The notes beneath the pieces were generated by a model, which saw nothing but the letters and a program-made list of their open reading frames with translations, searched no databases and was not told the DNA's origin. From NCBI GenBank assembly GCA_035289165.1, contig DATDYA010000038.1:1-13421 (forward strand): a DNA stretch of 13,421 bases, given 5' to 3'. This DNA is from DATDYA01 sp035289165 (GTDB taxonomy: Bacteria; Patescibacteriota; Patescibacteriia; Magasanikbacterales; GWA2-37-8). Both the position numbers and the translations under genes were made by a program. Positions 1 through 7,149 of the stretch are shown piece by piece (the stretch's first letter is position 1; each line of letters begins with the position of its first letter).

Positions 1-159
1 GAAATCGGGCGCGCGCAAAATGAAAAGAGCAAAGAGTATTTTTCTGTGGTGTGGCGAGCTTGTCGAGCAGTGGCGGGGCTGGCTTCCTTATTGGGGGTTT
101 TGCTCAAAAAAAGTTCGAACATCAATCAAAAAACACCGCCACGTGATTTCAACACTTAA
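1..159 (+). CDS. Possible 3' end of an upstream gene (unrecognised, partial)
   Basis: The first reading frame is open from the left edge to a TAA at 157-159, giving about 52 residues with a short hydrophobic stretch (AVAGLASLLGVLL) and a polar tail. A second frame is also open from an ATG at 20 to a TAA at 164-166 (48 residues, with many Trp and Lys), so the true frame cannot be decided from this piece. I recognise neither translation. The stretch is richer in G+C at its left end than the gene that follows. It may be a gene tail or simply non-coding. No clear promoter for the next gene is visible between here and 176. Confidence 0.25.
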   Translation, partial: EIGRAQNEKSKEYFSVVWRACRAVAGLASLLGVLLKKSSNINQKTPPRDFNT

Positions 160-175
160 CAAATAACTTAAAAAT

Positions 176-625
176 ATGGTATATAGAAGACACATCTGGG
201 GCGTCATGGGTGTTCTAGGCGTTCTTTTGTTAATAATTGGCATTATCCTTATTACCTATAGCTTAATTCAAGCTGAACAGCATAAAATAAGAGATAATGG
301 TATTACAACTACGGCAGCAGTTATTTCTATCTCTGAAGATACGTGTTCACGTGGCAGATGGAGCAGTATATGTTATGACATTTCCATCATGTTCGATACG
401 GGAGAAGGAAAAACCATCATGACTGTGCTCGAAGATGAGTTTGATAGACCCACGACCGACGAGATACCGATCATATATGACGAGAATCAGCCGGAACAAG
501 TTTTGCTAGACTCGGGTATTACCCGGCCGTGGCTTGATAACATGTCCCAGTTTGCATATCCAGTAACACTCATCGGTCTTGCTTTGTTTGTCGGAACATT
601 GTTCTATGGCGCAAAACACAATTGA
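176..625 (+). CDS. DUF3592-type small membrane protein
   Basis: This 149-residue protein has two predicted membrane helices, at about residues 8-30 and 127-146, flanking a soluble loop of about 95 residues that should lie outside the membrane. The loop follows the DUF3592 pattern: a Gly-Ile-Thr-Thr-Thr-Ala-Ala-Val strand (about 42-49), a Tyr-containing strand (IDFDTG-like region at 68-77), and near its end an IPIIYDENQP segment (97-106) matching the family's usual V-Y-D-P-x-N-P turn. Cys57 and Cys66 could form a disulfide if the loop is extracytoplasmic. The molecular role of the family is not known. It is the only gene here ending in TGA, and it is followed by an intrinsic terminator, so it belongs to a separate transcription unit from recQ. 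The family call is fairly safe; no function can be inferred. Confidence 0.75.
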   Translation: MVYRRHIWGVMGVLGVLLLIIGIILITYSLIQAEQHKIRDNGITTTAAVISISEDTCSRGRWSSICYDISIMFDTGEGKTIMTVLEDEFDRPTTDEIPIIYDENQPEQVLLDSGITRPWLDNMSQFAYPVTLIGLALFVGTLFYGAKHN

Positions 626-661
626 TGTTTAAAACCCGTCTCAATTATTGTCTACCGGGGA

Positions 662-693
662 AACCGAGGCCGTCAGGCCCCGGTTGTTTTCTT
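662..693 (+). terminator. Rho-independent terminator after the DUF3592 gene
   Basis: A 10-base-pair stem with one A/C mismatch (662-671 with 676-685) closes a GTCA tetraloop and is followed by the T-rich run TTTTCTT at 687-693. It lies 37 bases after the DUF3592 stop codon and before the recQ promoter, where a terminator is expected. A competing outer pairing of ACCGGGG (654-660) with CCCCGGT (678-684) is also possible. Confidence 0.8.
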
Positions 694-727
694 AAAAGAA
701 TACGGTCCAGTTTAAGCGAAGTTTGGA

Positions 728-756
728 TTGACCGGATGGTGTAAGGAGCATATAAT
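728..756 (+). promoter_or_regulatory. Sigma70-type promoter of the recQ operon
   Basis: A -35 box TTGACC (728-733) is separated by exactly 17 bases from a perfect -10 box TATAAT (751-756). Transcription should start near 763, about 30 bases before the recQ ATG. The terminator just upstream isolates this promoter from the preceding gene. No operator-like dyad is evident. Confidence 0.85.
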
Positions 757-793
757 GGAGACTGGAAAAAAGATTTTGAATTCTGAAAATTAA

Positions 794-2698
794 ATGCTGA
801 CCCCCGAACACATCTTGAAAACCAAGTTTGGTTACGAATCATTTCGCTTTAACCAAGAGGAGATTATTAATACCATTTTGGCCAAGCGGGATGCCTTTGT
901 TTTAATGCCAACCGGCGGCGGTAAGTCTCTTTGTTACCAAATACCAGCCCTAATATTCCCCGGAGTCACGATCGTAATCTCTCCCCTCATTGCGCTAATG
1001 AAAGATCAGGTGGATGCTTTGTGGTTGAATGGAATAAAGGCGGCGTATTTAAACTCATCTCTGGATGGAGATGAAATAACCGAGGTCTATGAACAATTAA
1101 ACAAGGGGGAGATAAAGTTGCTGTATGTGTCTCCGGAAAGACTCTTGGGTAATAACCAGGAGTTTTTGGTGTATTTACGAGATTTAAAAATTTCTTTGTT
1201 TGCGATTGACGAAGCCCACTGTATTTCACATTGGGGACATGATTTCCGACCAGAATACCGGATGTTGTCTTCTTTAAAACGAGAATACCCGGATGTTCCG
1301 ATCATCGCTCTTACGGCTACAGCGGATAAACTTACCCGTGATGACATTTTATCTAAACTGCGGTTGAAAGACCCGAATGTTTTTGTGTCCAGTTTTAATC
1401 GGCCAAATATTACTTATTCGGTAGAGCCAAAGAGGAAGATGTATGAACAGATTGTGGCTTATCTTACTAAACACCGGCAGGATTCCGGTATTATTTACGT
1501 TTTGTCACGTAATTCAGCCGAAAGCTTGGCGGAAAGATTGGTTAGACAAGGTTTTTCAGCCCGGCCATATCACGCGGGGTTGTCGAATGAAAAGAGACAG
1601 AAAAACCAGGAATTGTTTATTAAAGACCAGATTAAAATAATCGTTGCGACCATTGCTTTTGGTATGGGGATCAATAAGTCTAATGTTAGGTTTGTAATAC
1701 ACGCTGATTTACCAAAAAATATTGAAGGGTATTACCAAGAGACTGGCCGAGCGGGCCGGGATGGTTTAAAAAGTGATGCCATATTGTATTACAGCGGCGG
1801 GGATGTCATAAAACTTAAGAATTTTGCCATTGTGGAAGATAACCCTGAACAAACGCGGATTATGTTGCATAAATTGGCCCAAATGGCGACACTATGTGAA
1901 TCTAACGCCTGTCGGCGTCGGGCCATTCTTACATATTTTGGCGAAGAAGCACCGGAACAGTGTGGTTCTTGCGATGTTTGTCTAACCACCAGAGAAAAAT
2001 TTGATGGTACGGTTATCGCCCAAAAGGCCTTGTCGGCTGTGGCGCGTTTAGAGAGCCGGTATGGTTTAACTTACACCGTAGATTTTCTTCGAGGTTCAAA
2101 GTCGGAAAGAATTTCTCCTAACCACAAGACACTTAAAACATATGGTATTGGCAAAGATATTCCGAGAGAAGATTGGTATCGGTATTTCAAAGATTTAATA
2201 TCTTTTAATTATTTAAAACAAATTGGGAGTGAATATCCAGTTTTGGCTTTAACAGAAAAAAGTCGGGATGTACTTTTAGGAAAGGAGAAAATTTTCTTGG
2301 TAAAGATAGCGGCCAAAGCTGAAGTGGCTTTGTCTGACTCGGCCCACGAAGAAGAATTGTTTACTAGGCTGAAAACCATCCGCACGGAATTGGCACAAAA
2401 AGAAAATGTACCACCGTACTTAATTTTTTCGGATGCTACTCTTTTAGAATTAGCCACCTACCTTCCTCTGACAACTGAGGACATTCGAAAAATTTCCGGG
2501 TTTGGAGACCTTAAATTAGCGAGATACGGTAAGTTATTTTTGGAAGCGGTGGTTGGGTATTGTGAGGAACACAAGTTGGAATCTAAAATACACGAGAAAG
2601 TACCAAAGAGAGAAAGAAGCACAAAAATTGTTACAAATTTCAAGCCGGTGAAAAAGAAGAAAATAAAATGGTGGGGGAAAAGGACTGGGATTTTTTAA
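794..2698 (+). CDS. recQ: ATP-dependent DNA helicase RecQ
   Basis: RecQ is a 3'-to-5' DNA helicase acting in recombinational repair and stalled-fork processing. All expected parts are present in 634 residues. The first RecA-like domain has Walker A TGGGKS (40-45) and the DEAH box (139-142), followed by the RecQ-specific aromatic-rich loop (C-I-S-H-W-G-H-D-F-R-P-E-Y, 143-155). The second RecA-like domain carries the QETGRAGRDG motif (315-324). The zinc-binding region supplies Cys373, Cys390, Cys393 and Cys396. An RQC winged helix (about 405-505) and an HRDC domain (about 517-590) follow. The tail (about 600-634) is strongly basic and has no family equivalent I know; it may help DNA binding. 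The start fits the usual RecQ N-terminus. It is the first gene of a six-gene run and sits about 30 bases after the predicted transcription start. Confidence 0.98.
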   Translation: MLTPEHILKTKFGYESFRFNQEEIINTILAKRDAFVLMPTGGGKSLCYQIPALIFPGVTIVISPLIALMKDQVDALWLNGIKAAYLNSSLDGDEITEVYEQLNKGEIKLLYVSPERLLGNNQEFLVYLRDLKISLFAIDEAHCISHWGHDFRPEYRMLSSLKREYPDVPIIALTATADKLTRDDILSKLRLKDPNVFVSSFNRPNITYSVEPKRKMYEQIVAYLTKHRQDSGIIYVLSRNSAESLAERLVRQGFSARPYHAGLSNEKRQKNQELFIKDQIKIIVATIAFGMGINKSNVRFVIHADLPKNIEGYYQETGRAGRDGLKSDAILYYSGGDVIKLKNFAIVEDNPEQTRIMLHKLAQMATLCESNACRRRAILTYFGEEAPEQCGSCDVCLTTREKFDGTVIAQKALSAVARLESRYGLTYTVDFLRGSKSERISPNHKTLKTYGIGKDIPREDWYRYFKDLISFNYLKQIGSEYPVLALTEKSRDVLLGKEKIFLVKIAAKAEVALSDSAHEEELFTRLKTIRTELAQKENVPPYLIFSDATLLELATYLPLTTEDIRKISGFGDLKLARYGKLFLEAVVGYCEEHKLESKIHEKVPKRERSTKIVTNFKPVKKKKIKWWGKRTGIF

Positions 2699-2754
2699 AA
2701 AGATTGGTTGACGGAGCGAGTAAATTTGTGTCAGTATATGGTTATAATCCATTT

Positions 2755-3294
2755 ATGTTAGATACTACAAAAGTAACAATAGAGACCGAAAGGCTAAGGC
2801 TTGTGCCGATAGCTTTGGGTTACTTGGAAGAAATTTTTAAGGAGTTTACCCCAGAGGTTACAAAATATATGTTCCCCCAACCGACCGGGGATATTAAGGA
2901 TATTAGGAAATTTATCTCTGAATCTTTAGAAAGAATGAAAAAAGGAGAAAATTTACAATTAGTAGCAATTAACAAAGTAAATAGAGAATTTTTAGGGTGT
3001 GTCGGGTTACACGAAATTCATAAACCTGATCCAGAAATGGGTATCTGGCTTAAGCGGTCCGCCCAGGGTAGTGGATATGGTAAAGAAGCTATGTTGGGGG
3101 TAAAAAAGTGGGCAGAAGGGAATCTTTTTTATGAACATATTAAATATCCTGTAGCTAAAGCAAATAATCCAAGTCGGCAGGTAGCTGAATACTTAGGGGG
3201 GAAAGTGGTAAAAGAGTATATGGGGACAAATCAGAATGGAGACAAGATGGAAGAGGTAGAGTATTGGATAGAAAGAAAGTCGGAAACAAGTTAA
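2755..3294 (+). CDS. GNAT-family N-acetyltransferase (RimJ/RimL-like)
   Basis: This 179-residue protein begins with the typical RimJ/RimL-type opening (I-E-T-E-R-L-R-L-V-P, residues 9-18). It contains the acetyl-CoA pyrophosphate-binding motif RSAQGSGYGKEA (101-112), then an Asn-Asn-Pro-Ser segment (137-140) and a Glu-Tyr-Leu-Gly-Gly turn (145-149) matching the conserved C-terminal part of the fold. It should transfer an acetyl group from acetyl-CoA to an amine, but the substrate (ribosomal protein, other protein or small molecule) cannot be told. An in-frame ATG at 2668 would overlap recQ by 31 bases and add 29 residues outside the family core. I prefer 2755 because the domain starts there and because T precedes the ATG, as at nearly all starts here. 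A TATAAT at 2743-2748 could even start a transcript near the ATG, although no good -35 box accompanies it. Confidence 0.88.
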   Translation: MLDTTKVTIETERLRLVPIALGYLEEIFKEFTPEVTKYMFPQPTGDIKDIRKFISESLERMKKGENLQLVAINKVNREFLGCVGLHEIHKPDPEMGIWLKRSAQGSGYGKEAMLGVKKWAEGNLFYEHIKYPVAKANNPSRQVAEYLGGKVVKEYMGTNQNGDKMEEVEYWIERKSETS

Positions 3295-3359
3295 GTTTAT
3301 TGAGTAGGTTTGGGCAAACTTGGGAAATTAAAATAAATTTTTTGAAGCAGAAAAATTTT

Positions 3360-3986
3360 ATGGACAAGAAATTACAGACAGTTAAAACTTATAACGATAG
3401 CGCGAAACAATTGGCAAAAAAGTTTGATGATCTGGGTGCCAGGACAGAGGATATCAGAGAAGCCTTTAATTTGGTTAAAAAGGTCAATCCGCATGTTTTA
3501 GAAATTGGTTGTGGGAACGGAAGAGACGCAAAAGAAATTATTAAACACACTGATTCATATCTGGGCATTGATATTTCGACTGAACTAATAAAATTAGCTC
3601 GTCAAAATGTTCCAGGAGTAAAATTTGAGGTTGCCGACATTGAGACCTATAATTTTCCAAGCAGTTTGGATATAATCTTTGCCTTTGCTTCTTTGATACA
3701 TGTCCCGAAACCAAGCCTAAAGAAAATTTTGCAACAGTCGTTTTTATCTTTGAACAATGGTGGTATAGTGCGCTTGTCGTTGAAATACGCCGATAAATAT
3801 TTTGAGACAACGAAAGACGATGAATTTGGGACAAGAACCTATTTTTTATATTCAAAGAGCGATATTGAAGAAATAACTGGGGAGTTTGTGATTTATAAAA
3901 ATGAGGCGGTAAATTTTGGGCCACAGTCATGGCTCGAAATTATCTTGATTAAAAAACAAACTACTTTTTTAGGAAGAAAAACGTAA
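3360..3986 (+). CDS. Class I SAM-dependent methyltransferase
   Basis: The 208-residue protein has the Rossmann-fold methyltransferase signature. Motif I is VLEIGCGNGRD (46-56), the acidic residue that binds the ribose of S-adenosylmethionine is Asp71 in LGIDIS, and Asp93 in the VADIE segment contacts the adenine side. A Pro-Lys-Pro-Ser region after strand 4 (about 116-122) resembles small-molecule methyltransferases of the Methyltransf_11/25 groups, but no substrate-specific motif is recognisable. An in-frame ATG at 3264 lies inside the GNAT gene and would add a 32-residue basic leader unlike the family; the start at 3360 is chosen because the conserved fold begins soon after and T precedes the ATG. 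It sits 65 bases after the acetyltransferase and 5 bases before the Nudix gene, so it is probably co-transcribed with both. Confidence 0.88.
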   Translation: MDKKLQTVKTYNDSAKQLAKKFDDLGARTEDIREAFNLVKKVNPHVLEIGCGNGRDAKEIIKHTDSYLGIDISTELIKLARQNVPGVKFEVADIETYNFPSSLDIIFAFASLIHVPKPSLKKILQQSFLSLNNGGIVRLSLKYADKYFETTKDDEFGTRTYFLYSKSDIEEITGEFVIYKNEAVNFGPQSWLEIILIKKQTTFLGRKT

Positions 3987-3991
3987 TTGTT

Positions 3992-4480
3992 ATGTTAAAT
4001 CTACGTCAGTCGACACTAGTTTTTCTTCTAAAAAAAGAAGGGAAAACAGTCCGGGAAGTTTGCTTGGCACTTAAAAAGCGCGGGTTTGGTGTTGGGCGGT
4101 GGAATGGTGTGGGCGGCAAGGTTGAACCTGGCGAAAAGGTAGAAAAAGCCGTCCGGCGGGAGGCAAGGGAAGAAATAGGAGTAGAGTTAAGGACTGTGCG
4201 AAAAGTGGCAGAATTGTCTTTTTATTTTCCTCATAAGCCAGATTGGGACCAACAAGTGCTAGTTTATTTTTCTCATGATTGGGTCGGAGAACCGATCGAG
4301 ACCGAAGAAATGAGACCGGCCTGGTATCCAGAAGAAAAAATACCTTATGACTTAATGTGGCCAGATGATGTTTTCTGGTTGCCGGAAGTTTTAAAGGGAA
4401 ATTTAGTTCGCGCCTCGTTTATTTTTGAGGAAGGTGATAAGATCAAAGTAAGTGAAGTAAAAACTGTGGATAAATTTTAA
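3992..4480 (+). CDS. MTH1-like Nudix hydrolase (oxidised purine nucleotide sanitiser)
   Basis: The 162-residue protein has a perfect Nudix box, GX5EX7REUXEEXGU, from Gly42 to Val64 (Glu48, Arg56, Glu57, Glu60, Glu61), which binds the metal and cleaves nucleoside diphosphate-X bonds. The match goes beyond the fold. The R-W-N-G-x-G-G-K-V segment (36-44), the Glu-Glu-Met-Arg-Pro segment (105-109) and the M-W-P-D-D segment (122-126) correspond to the substrate pocket of human MTH1/NUDT1. There, one Asn and two adjacent Asp residues recognise 8-oxo-dGTP and 2-hydroxy-dATP; the likely equivalents here are Asn38, Asp125 and Asp126. The inferred role is removal of oxidised dNTPs from the pool, which fits neighbours RecQ and AlkD. 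The unusual point is resemblance to the MTH1 subgroup rather than to MutT. Only 5 and 9 bases separate it from its neighbours. Confidence 0.93.
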   Translation: MLNLRQSTLVFLLKKEGKTVREVCLALKKRGFGVGRWNGVGGKVEPGEKVEKAVRREAREEIGVELRTVRKVAELSFYFPHKPDWDQQVLVYFSHDWVGEPIETEEMRPAWYPEEKIPYDLMWPDDVFWLPEVLKGNLVRASFIFEEGDKIKVSEVKTVDKF

Positions 4481-4489
4481 AATTGATTT

Positions 4490-5431
4490 ATGCCAGAAGT
4501 AAGAGGAAAAGAGTTAGATCGTTATCGCTATGCTGGGGTGTGGAAAGAGCGAAGCCGAGAGGTACTAGAACGGTTGGAGGGGGTATTAGAAGAAATGGGG
4601 CGTCGAAGCGCGGAAGATTTGGTGCGAGAGGACCAAGAAAAATACCGACCCGCCATAGAATATATGGTTGGTCTGTATTTGGCTTGGGCAAGAGAGAGGT
4701 TAGGTCTGGATCTTGGTAGGCGCAAACCTCACTCGGAGAGTGTCGTAATTAGAGAAGTCTCCGGTTATGAGGAAATTAATCAACGGGGGTATACGGATGT
4801 TATTACCAGAGATATTTATGCCGCTGCTTTACAGTCAAAAGACGCCACCTTTTTAAGTATATTAGGCCATGAACTGGGTCATTTATTTGCCGCGACCTCG
4901 CTTCATCCTGACCAGGAAAAGTTTGTGCGCGGCGGCCGTACGGGTTATGAAAATCTTAGTACGGGAAATTACCAGGAGTTTAATGATTGGATAAATGAAA
5001 TGATTAATCAGGAAGTATTACAGATGGGTCGGCAAAGAGATGGCTTAAGAATTGAGGTGGAAGATCATTTTCGTCCCGAGGGGTTAATAATTTTGGATAC
5101 TCTTTGGGTCGATCTTTCTCGGCGTCGTAAAAAACGGTATGATCAAATTTCTGATGTTTTTTACCGCGGATATTTTACGGGCGATACCAGAGGACTTCGG
5201 ATGATAAAAGATACTTATGGTGTCGAAGCCTTAAAGGCCTTGAGTCAAATAAAAGATAAGGAGTTGGTAGATCAGGCTTTGGGAGTAGATATGGAGGACC
5301 TGGAAAGGTTTTTAACTTCAGTCGGTCTAAGTTTGGGGGAAATAGTGAGAAAAGCGAGTGTGATGGAAGAGGGTAAATACCAGTTAGGAAACGGGGTTAG
5401 GCTGTGGCATAAAAAATTGGGACAAGAATAA
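4490..5431 (+). CDS. Unrecognised HEXXH protein, possible zinc metallopeptidase
   Basis: I do not recognise this 313-residue protein as a named family. Residues 1-75 are mostly helical and charged. The central part has a zincin-like helix, ILGHELGHLF, with His127, Glu128 and His131 as the expected zinc ligands and catalytic base. About 40 residues on, a NDWINEMINQE segment (165-175) resembles the glutamate-bearing helix of gluzincins; Glu170 or Glu175 could be the third zinc ligand. The stretch just before (Gly-Gly-Arg-Thr-Gly-Tyr-Glu-Asn, 148-155) recalls strand/loop regions of similar proteins. The C-terminal 120 residues are helical with no visible motif. No signal peptide or membrane helix is seen, so it should act in the cytoplasm. 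It sits 9 bases after the Nudix gene and 2 bases before the AlkD gene, which ties it to the repair run by position only. Peptidase activity is an inference. Confidence 0.7.
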   Translation: MPEVRGKELDRYRYAGVWKERSREVLERLEGVLEEMGRRSAEDLVREDQEKYRPAIEYMVGLYLAWARERLGLDLGRRKPHSESVVIREVSGYEEINQRGYTDVITRDIYAAALQSKDATFLSILGHELGHLFAATSLHPDQEKFVRGGRTGYENLSTGNYQEFNDWINEMINQEVLQMGRQRDGLRIEVEDHFRPEGLIILDTLWVDLSRRRKKRYDQISDVFYRGYFTGDTRGLRMIKDTYGVEALKALSQIKDKELVDQALGVDMEDLERFLTSVGLSLGEIVRKASVMEEGKYQLGNGVRLWHKKLGQE

Positions 5432-5433
5432 TT

Positions 5434-6135
5434 ATGTATTTGAGTATTGTCTTAGAACTTAAAAAGAGTTGCCACCCCGAAAAAGTTTCGTTATTACAGG
5501 GGTTTTTTAAAACTGGGAAAGGCGGGTATGCAGAAGGGGACAAATTTTTAGGAGTCGTGGTGCCAGACCAACGTCGTATTGCTAAAGCATATCGCACGGC
5601 CAGTCTTAAAGTAATTAAAAGACTTTTGGGTAGTATATACCACGAGCACCGTTTAACTGGCTTATTAATTTTGGTTTATAAATACCAAGTAGCCGATGAG
5701 AAGGAAAAAAAAGTTATCTATAATTTTTATTTAAAAAATACTAAGTCGATAAACAATTGGGATCTAGTCGACGTAACTTGCCCACCGATCGTGGGTGATT
5801 ACTTGTTTAGTCGTCCCAGTGAGAGAAAAATCCTTTATCGTCTGGTGAGGTCTAAAAATTTGTGGGAGCGGAGAATCGCGGTTTTAGCCACGTTTGTCTT
5901 TATAAGACACGGTGATTTTAAAGATATTTTAAAATTATCCAAGTGGTTATTATCAGATAAACACGATCTCATCCATAAAGCGGTGGGTTGGATGTTGCGA
6001 GAAGTGGGAAAAAAGAACCAGAGAGTGCTAACCGAGTTTTTAAAAAATAACATTTCTAAAATGCCGCGCACTATCCTGCGTTATGCAGTTGAAAAATACG
6101 CCCCAGCGGAACGCGCGAAAATCATGTCAAAGTAG
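5434..6135 (+). CDS. alkD: AlkD-like DNA alkylation repair glycosylase
   Basis: This 233-residue all-helical protein belongs to the HEAT-repeat DNA glycosylases (COG4912, DNA alkylation repair enzymes) that excise N3- and N7-alkylpurines without flipping the base. The hallmark W-D-L-V-D-V-T segment is at 109-115. The residues known to matter in Bacillus cereus AlkD have clear counterparts at nearly identical numbers: Trp109, catalytic Asp113, Arg147 (in W-E-R-R) and Trp186 (in G-W-M-L-R-E). The Lys/Arg-rich C-terminal helices fit DNA-backbone contacts. Length is typical of the family. It is the last gene of the recQ run, only 2 bases after the preceding stop, and a fresh promoter follows it. 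An active enzyme is likely because all key residues are retained. Confidence 0.95.
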   Translation: MYLSIVLELKKSCHPEKVSLLQGFFKTGKGGYAEGDKFLGVVVPDQRRIAKAYRTASLKVIKRLLGSIYHEHRLTGLLILVYKYQVADEKEKKVIYNFYLKNTKSINNWDLVDVTCPPIVGDYLFSRPSERKILYRLVRSKNLWERRIAVLATFVFIRHGDFKDILKLSKWLLSDKHDLIHKAVGWMLREVGKKNQRVLTEFLKNNISKMPRTILRYAVEKYAPAERAKIMSK

Positions 6136-6142
6136 TATGAAT

Positions 6143-6171
6143 TTGACGAAAAATTATTTTGTCGTTATACT
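6143..6171 (+). promoter_or_regulatory. Sigma70-type promoter of the disulfide-formation gene pair
   Basis: TTGACG (6143-6148) and TATACT (6166-6171) are separated by 17 bases. The predicted transcription start near 6178 leaves a leader of only about 10 bases before the ATG at 6188. The spacer is A/T-rich and contains a loose ACGA-AAAA / TTTT-TCGT dyad with one bulged G, too weak to call an operator. Confidence 0.75.
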
Positions 6172-6187
6172 GGTATAAAAATTAATT

Positions 6188-6568
6188 ATGAAAAAGAACT
6201 CTAAATATTATTGGGGTATTGGGATAGTCATCATGGTGGCAATAATTTCTTTGCTGGTCTATGTTAGTCGTTTGCCGGGGAAATATGATGGCTTTGCTCG
6301 TTGTATTAAAGACAGTGGAGCTAAGTTTTATGGGGCATTTTGGTGTTCACACTGTCAGACCCAGAAGCGGGCATTTGGAAAGTCAGCCAAGTATCTACCG
6401 TATGTCGAGTGTTCGACACCGGATGGACAAGGTCAGCTCTCCGAGTGTAGCGAAGCGGGCGTGCAGTCTTATCCAACCTGGCAGTACCCGGACGGTACGC
6501 GGGAAAGCGGAGAAATAACCTTTGAGCGATTAGCGGAAAAAACAAGTTGTGTTTTGCCTAAAGATTAA
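6188..6568 (+). CDS. Membrane-anchored thioredoxin-fold protein with CSHC active site (VKOR-type Trx)
   Basis: The 126-residue protein has an N-terminal membrane anchor (about 9-27, after Lys-Lys) and a thioredoxin-like domain on the outer face. The active-site pair is CSHC (53-56) inside FYGAFWCSHCQTQK. The Y-G-A-F-W-C-x-H-C...F-G...L-P-Y-V-E-C...Y-P-T-W pattern matches the thioredoxin domain often fused to bacterial vitamin K epoxide reductase homologues. Extra cysteines at 39, 75, 87 and 121 are also typical of that domain and may form structural or relay disulfides. Here it is a separate protein next to a DsbB-like protein instead of being fused to VKOR, so it probably plays the DsbA part: oxidising secreted proteins and being re-oxidised by its neighbour. 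It has its own promoter and lies 6 bases before the next gene. Confidence 0.9.
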   Translation: MKKNSKYYWGIGIVIMVAIISLLVYVSRLPGKYDGFARCIKDSGAKFYGAFWCSHCQTQKRAFGKSAKYLPYVECSTPDGQGQLSECSEAGVQSYPTWQYPDGTRESGEITFERLAEKTSCVLPKD

Positions 6569-6574
6569 GTTTTT

Positions 6575-7090
6575 ATGGTGAGTTATATAAATCAACTATT
6601 TGGTGCACTGACAATCGTGGCTCAGGTCGGGTGGTTGGCGGTGCTTTTGATTTGGATCTTTCGGCGTGATCATAAAATTATCTCGTTTTTTCAAAAGAAC
6701 GCCCTGTTGTTTTCTTTTCTAATCGTTTTGGGGGCGACCTTAGCCAGTTTGTATTATTCCGAGGTGGTCGGTTACCCTCCTTGTAATTTGTGTTGGTATC
6801 AACGAGTTTTTTTATATCCCCAATTAATTTTGACCGGCCTGGCGCTGTACCACAAGGACCAGAATATTTTTAAATATCTTCTGCCTTTGAGTGTAATTGG
6901 TGGCATAGTCGCGGTTTATCAGTATTTGTTGCAGCTCGGATTGGTCTCCGGTGCCATTTGTGGTGTGAGCGGCGGATCTTGTACACAAGTCTATATCAGC
7001 AATTTTGGTTACGTCACAATGGTTATGATGTCGTTTACGGCCTTTTTACTCCTCGCTTCCTTGGCCTTTGTCGGCCGCAAAAAGGTTTAA
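6575..7090 (+). CDS. DsbB/BdbC-family disulfide oxidoreductase
   Basis: This 171-residue integral membrane protein shows four predicted helices (about 11-29, 43-61, 72-92 and 144-166, with another hydrophobic stretch at 103-121) and both cysteine pairs of the DsbB family. The first is PPCNLCWYQR (Cys70, Cys73), which contacts the quinone; the second is Cys129 and Cys136 in the outer loop, which exchanges disulfides with the partner. The C-N-L-C-W-Y-Q-R core is highly diagnostic. It should pass electrons from the neighbouring thioredoxin-fold protein to the quinone pool. The length and the short second loop resemble BdbC of Gram-positive bacteria more than E. coli DsbB. It follows its partner by 6 bases, so the two form one transcription unit. 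Confidence 0.95.
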   Translation: MVSYINQLFGALTIVAQVGWLAVLLIWIFRRDHKIISFFQKNALLFSFLIVLGATLASLYYSEVVGYPPCNLCWYQRVFLYPQLILTGLALYHKDQNIFKYLLPLSVIGGIVAVYQYLLQLGLVSGAICGVSGGSCTQVYISNFGYVTMVMMSFTAFLLLASLAFVGRKKV

Positions 7091-7110
7091 GTTATTAGTG
7101 TTCTCCGAGC

Positions 7111-7139
7111 TTGTGGTATTAAGGGGATTTCGGTATAAT
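7111..7139 (+). promoter_or_regulatory. Promoter of the YgjP-like gene, giving a nearly leaderless transcript
   Basis: TTGTGG (7111-7116), a 17-base spacer and a perfect TATAAT (7134-7139) lie in the 59-base gap after the DsbB gene. The -10 box ends only 10 bases before the ATG at 7150. Transcription should begin at about 7146, leaving roughly 3 untranslated bases. Confidence 0.75.
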
Positions 7140-7149
7140 TCCAGCACTT

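Noticed and set aside
755..793. A 12-codon open frame whose TAA directly abuts the recQ ATG, looking like a leader peptide.
   Set aside because: Its ATG overlaps the -10 box, upstream of the predicted transcription start, so it would not be on the mRNA.
1087..1347. Minus-strand open frames within recQ, and similar ones within the Nudix, DsbB, CsoR-operon and copA genes.
   Set aside because: They lie opposite well-identified genes, show no recognisable domains and have low-complexity Ser/Pro/Thr composition typical of antisense shadows.
2743..2748. TATAAT just before the acetyltransferase as a true promoter.
   Set aside because: No acceptable -35 box lies 15-19 bases upstream and no correctly placed extended -10 TG is present; kept only as a remark.
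2668..2754. Longer acetyltransferase start overlapping recQ.
   Set aside because: The extra 29 residues do not belong to the GNAT fold and the upstream base context is unlike the other starts; 2755 fits better.
3264..3359. Longer methyltransferase start inside the acetyltransferase gene.
   Set aside because: The added residues are a basic leader with no family match, and the frame there simply shadows the preceding gene.
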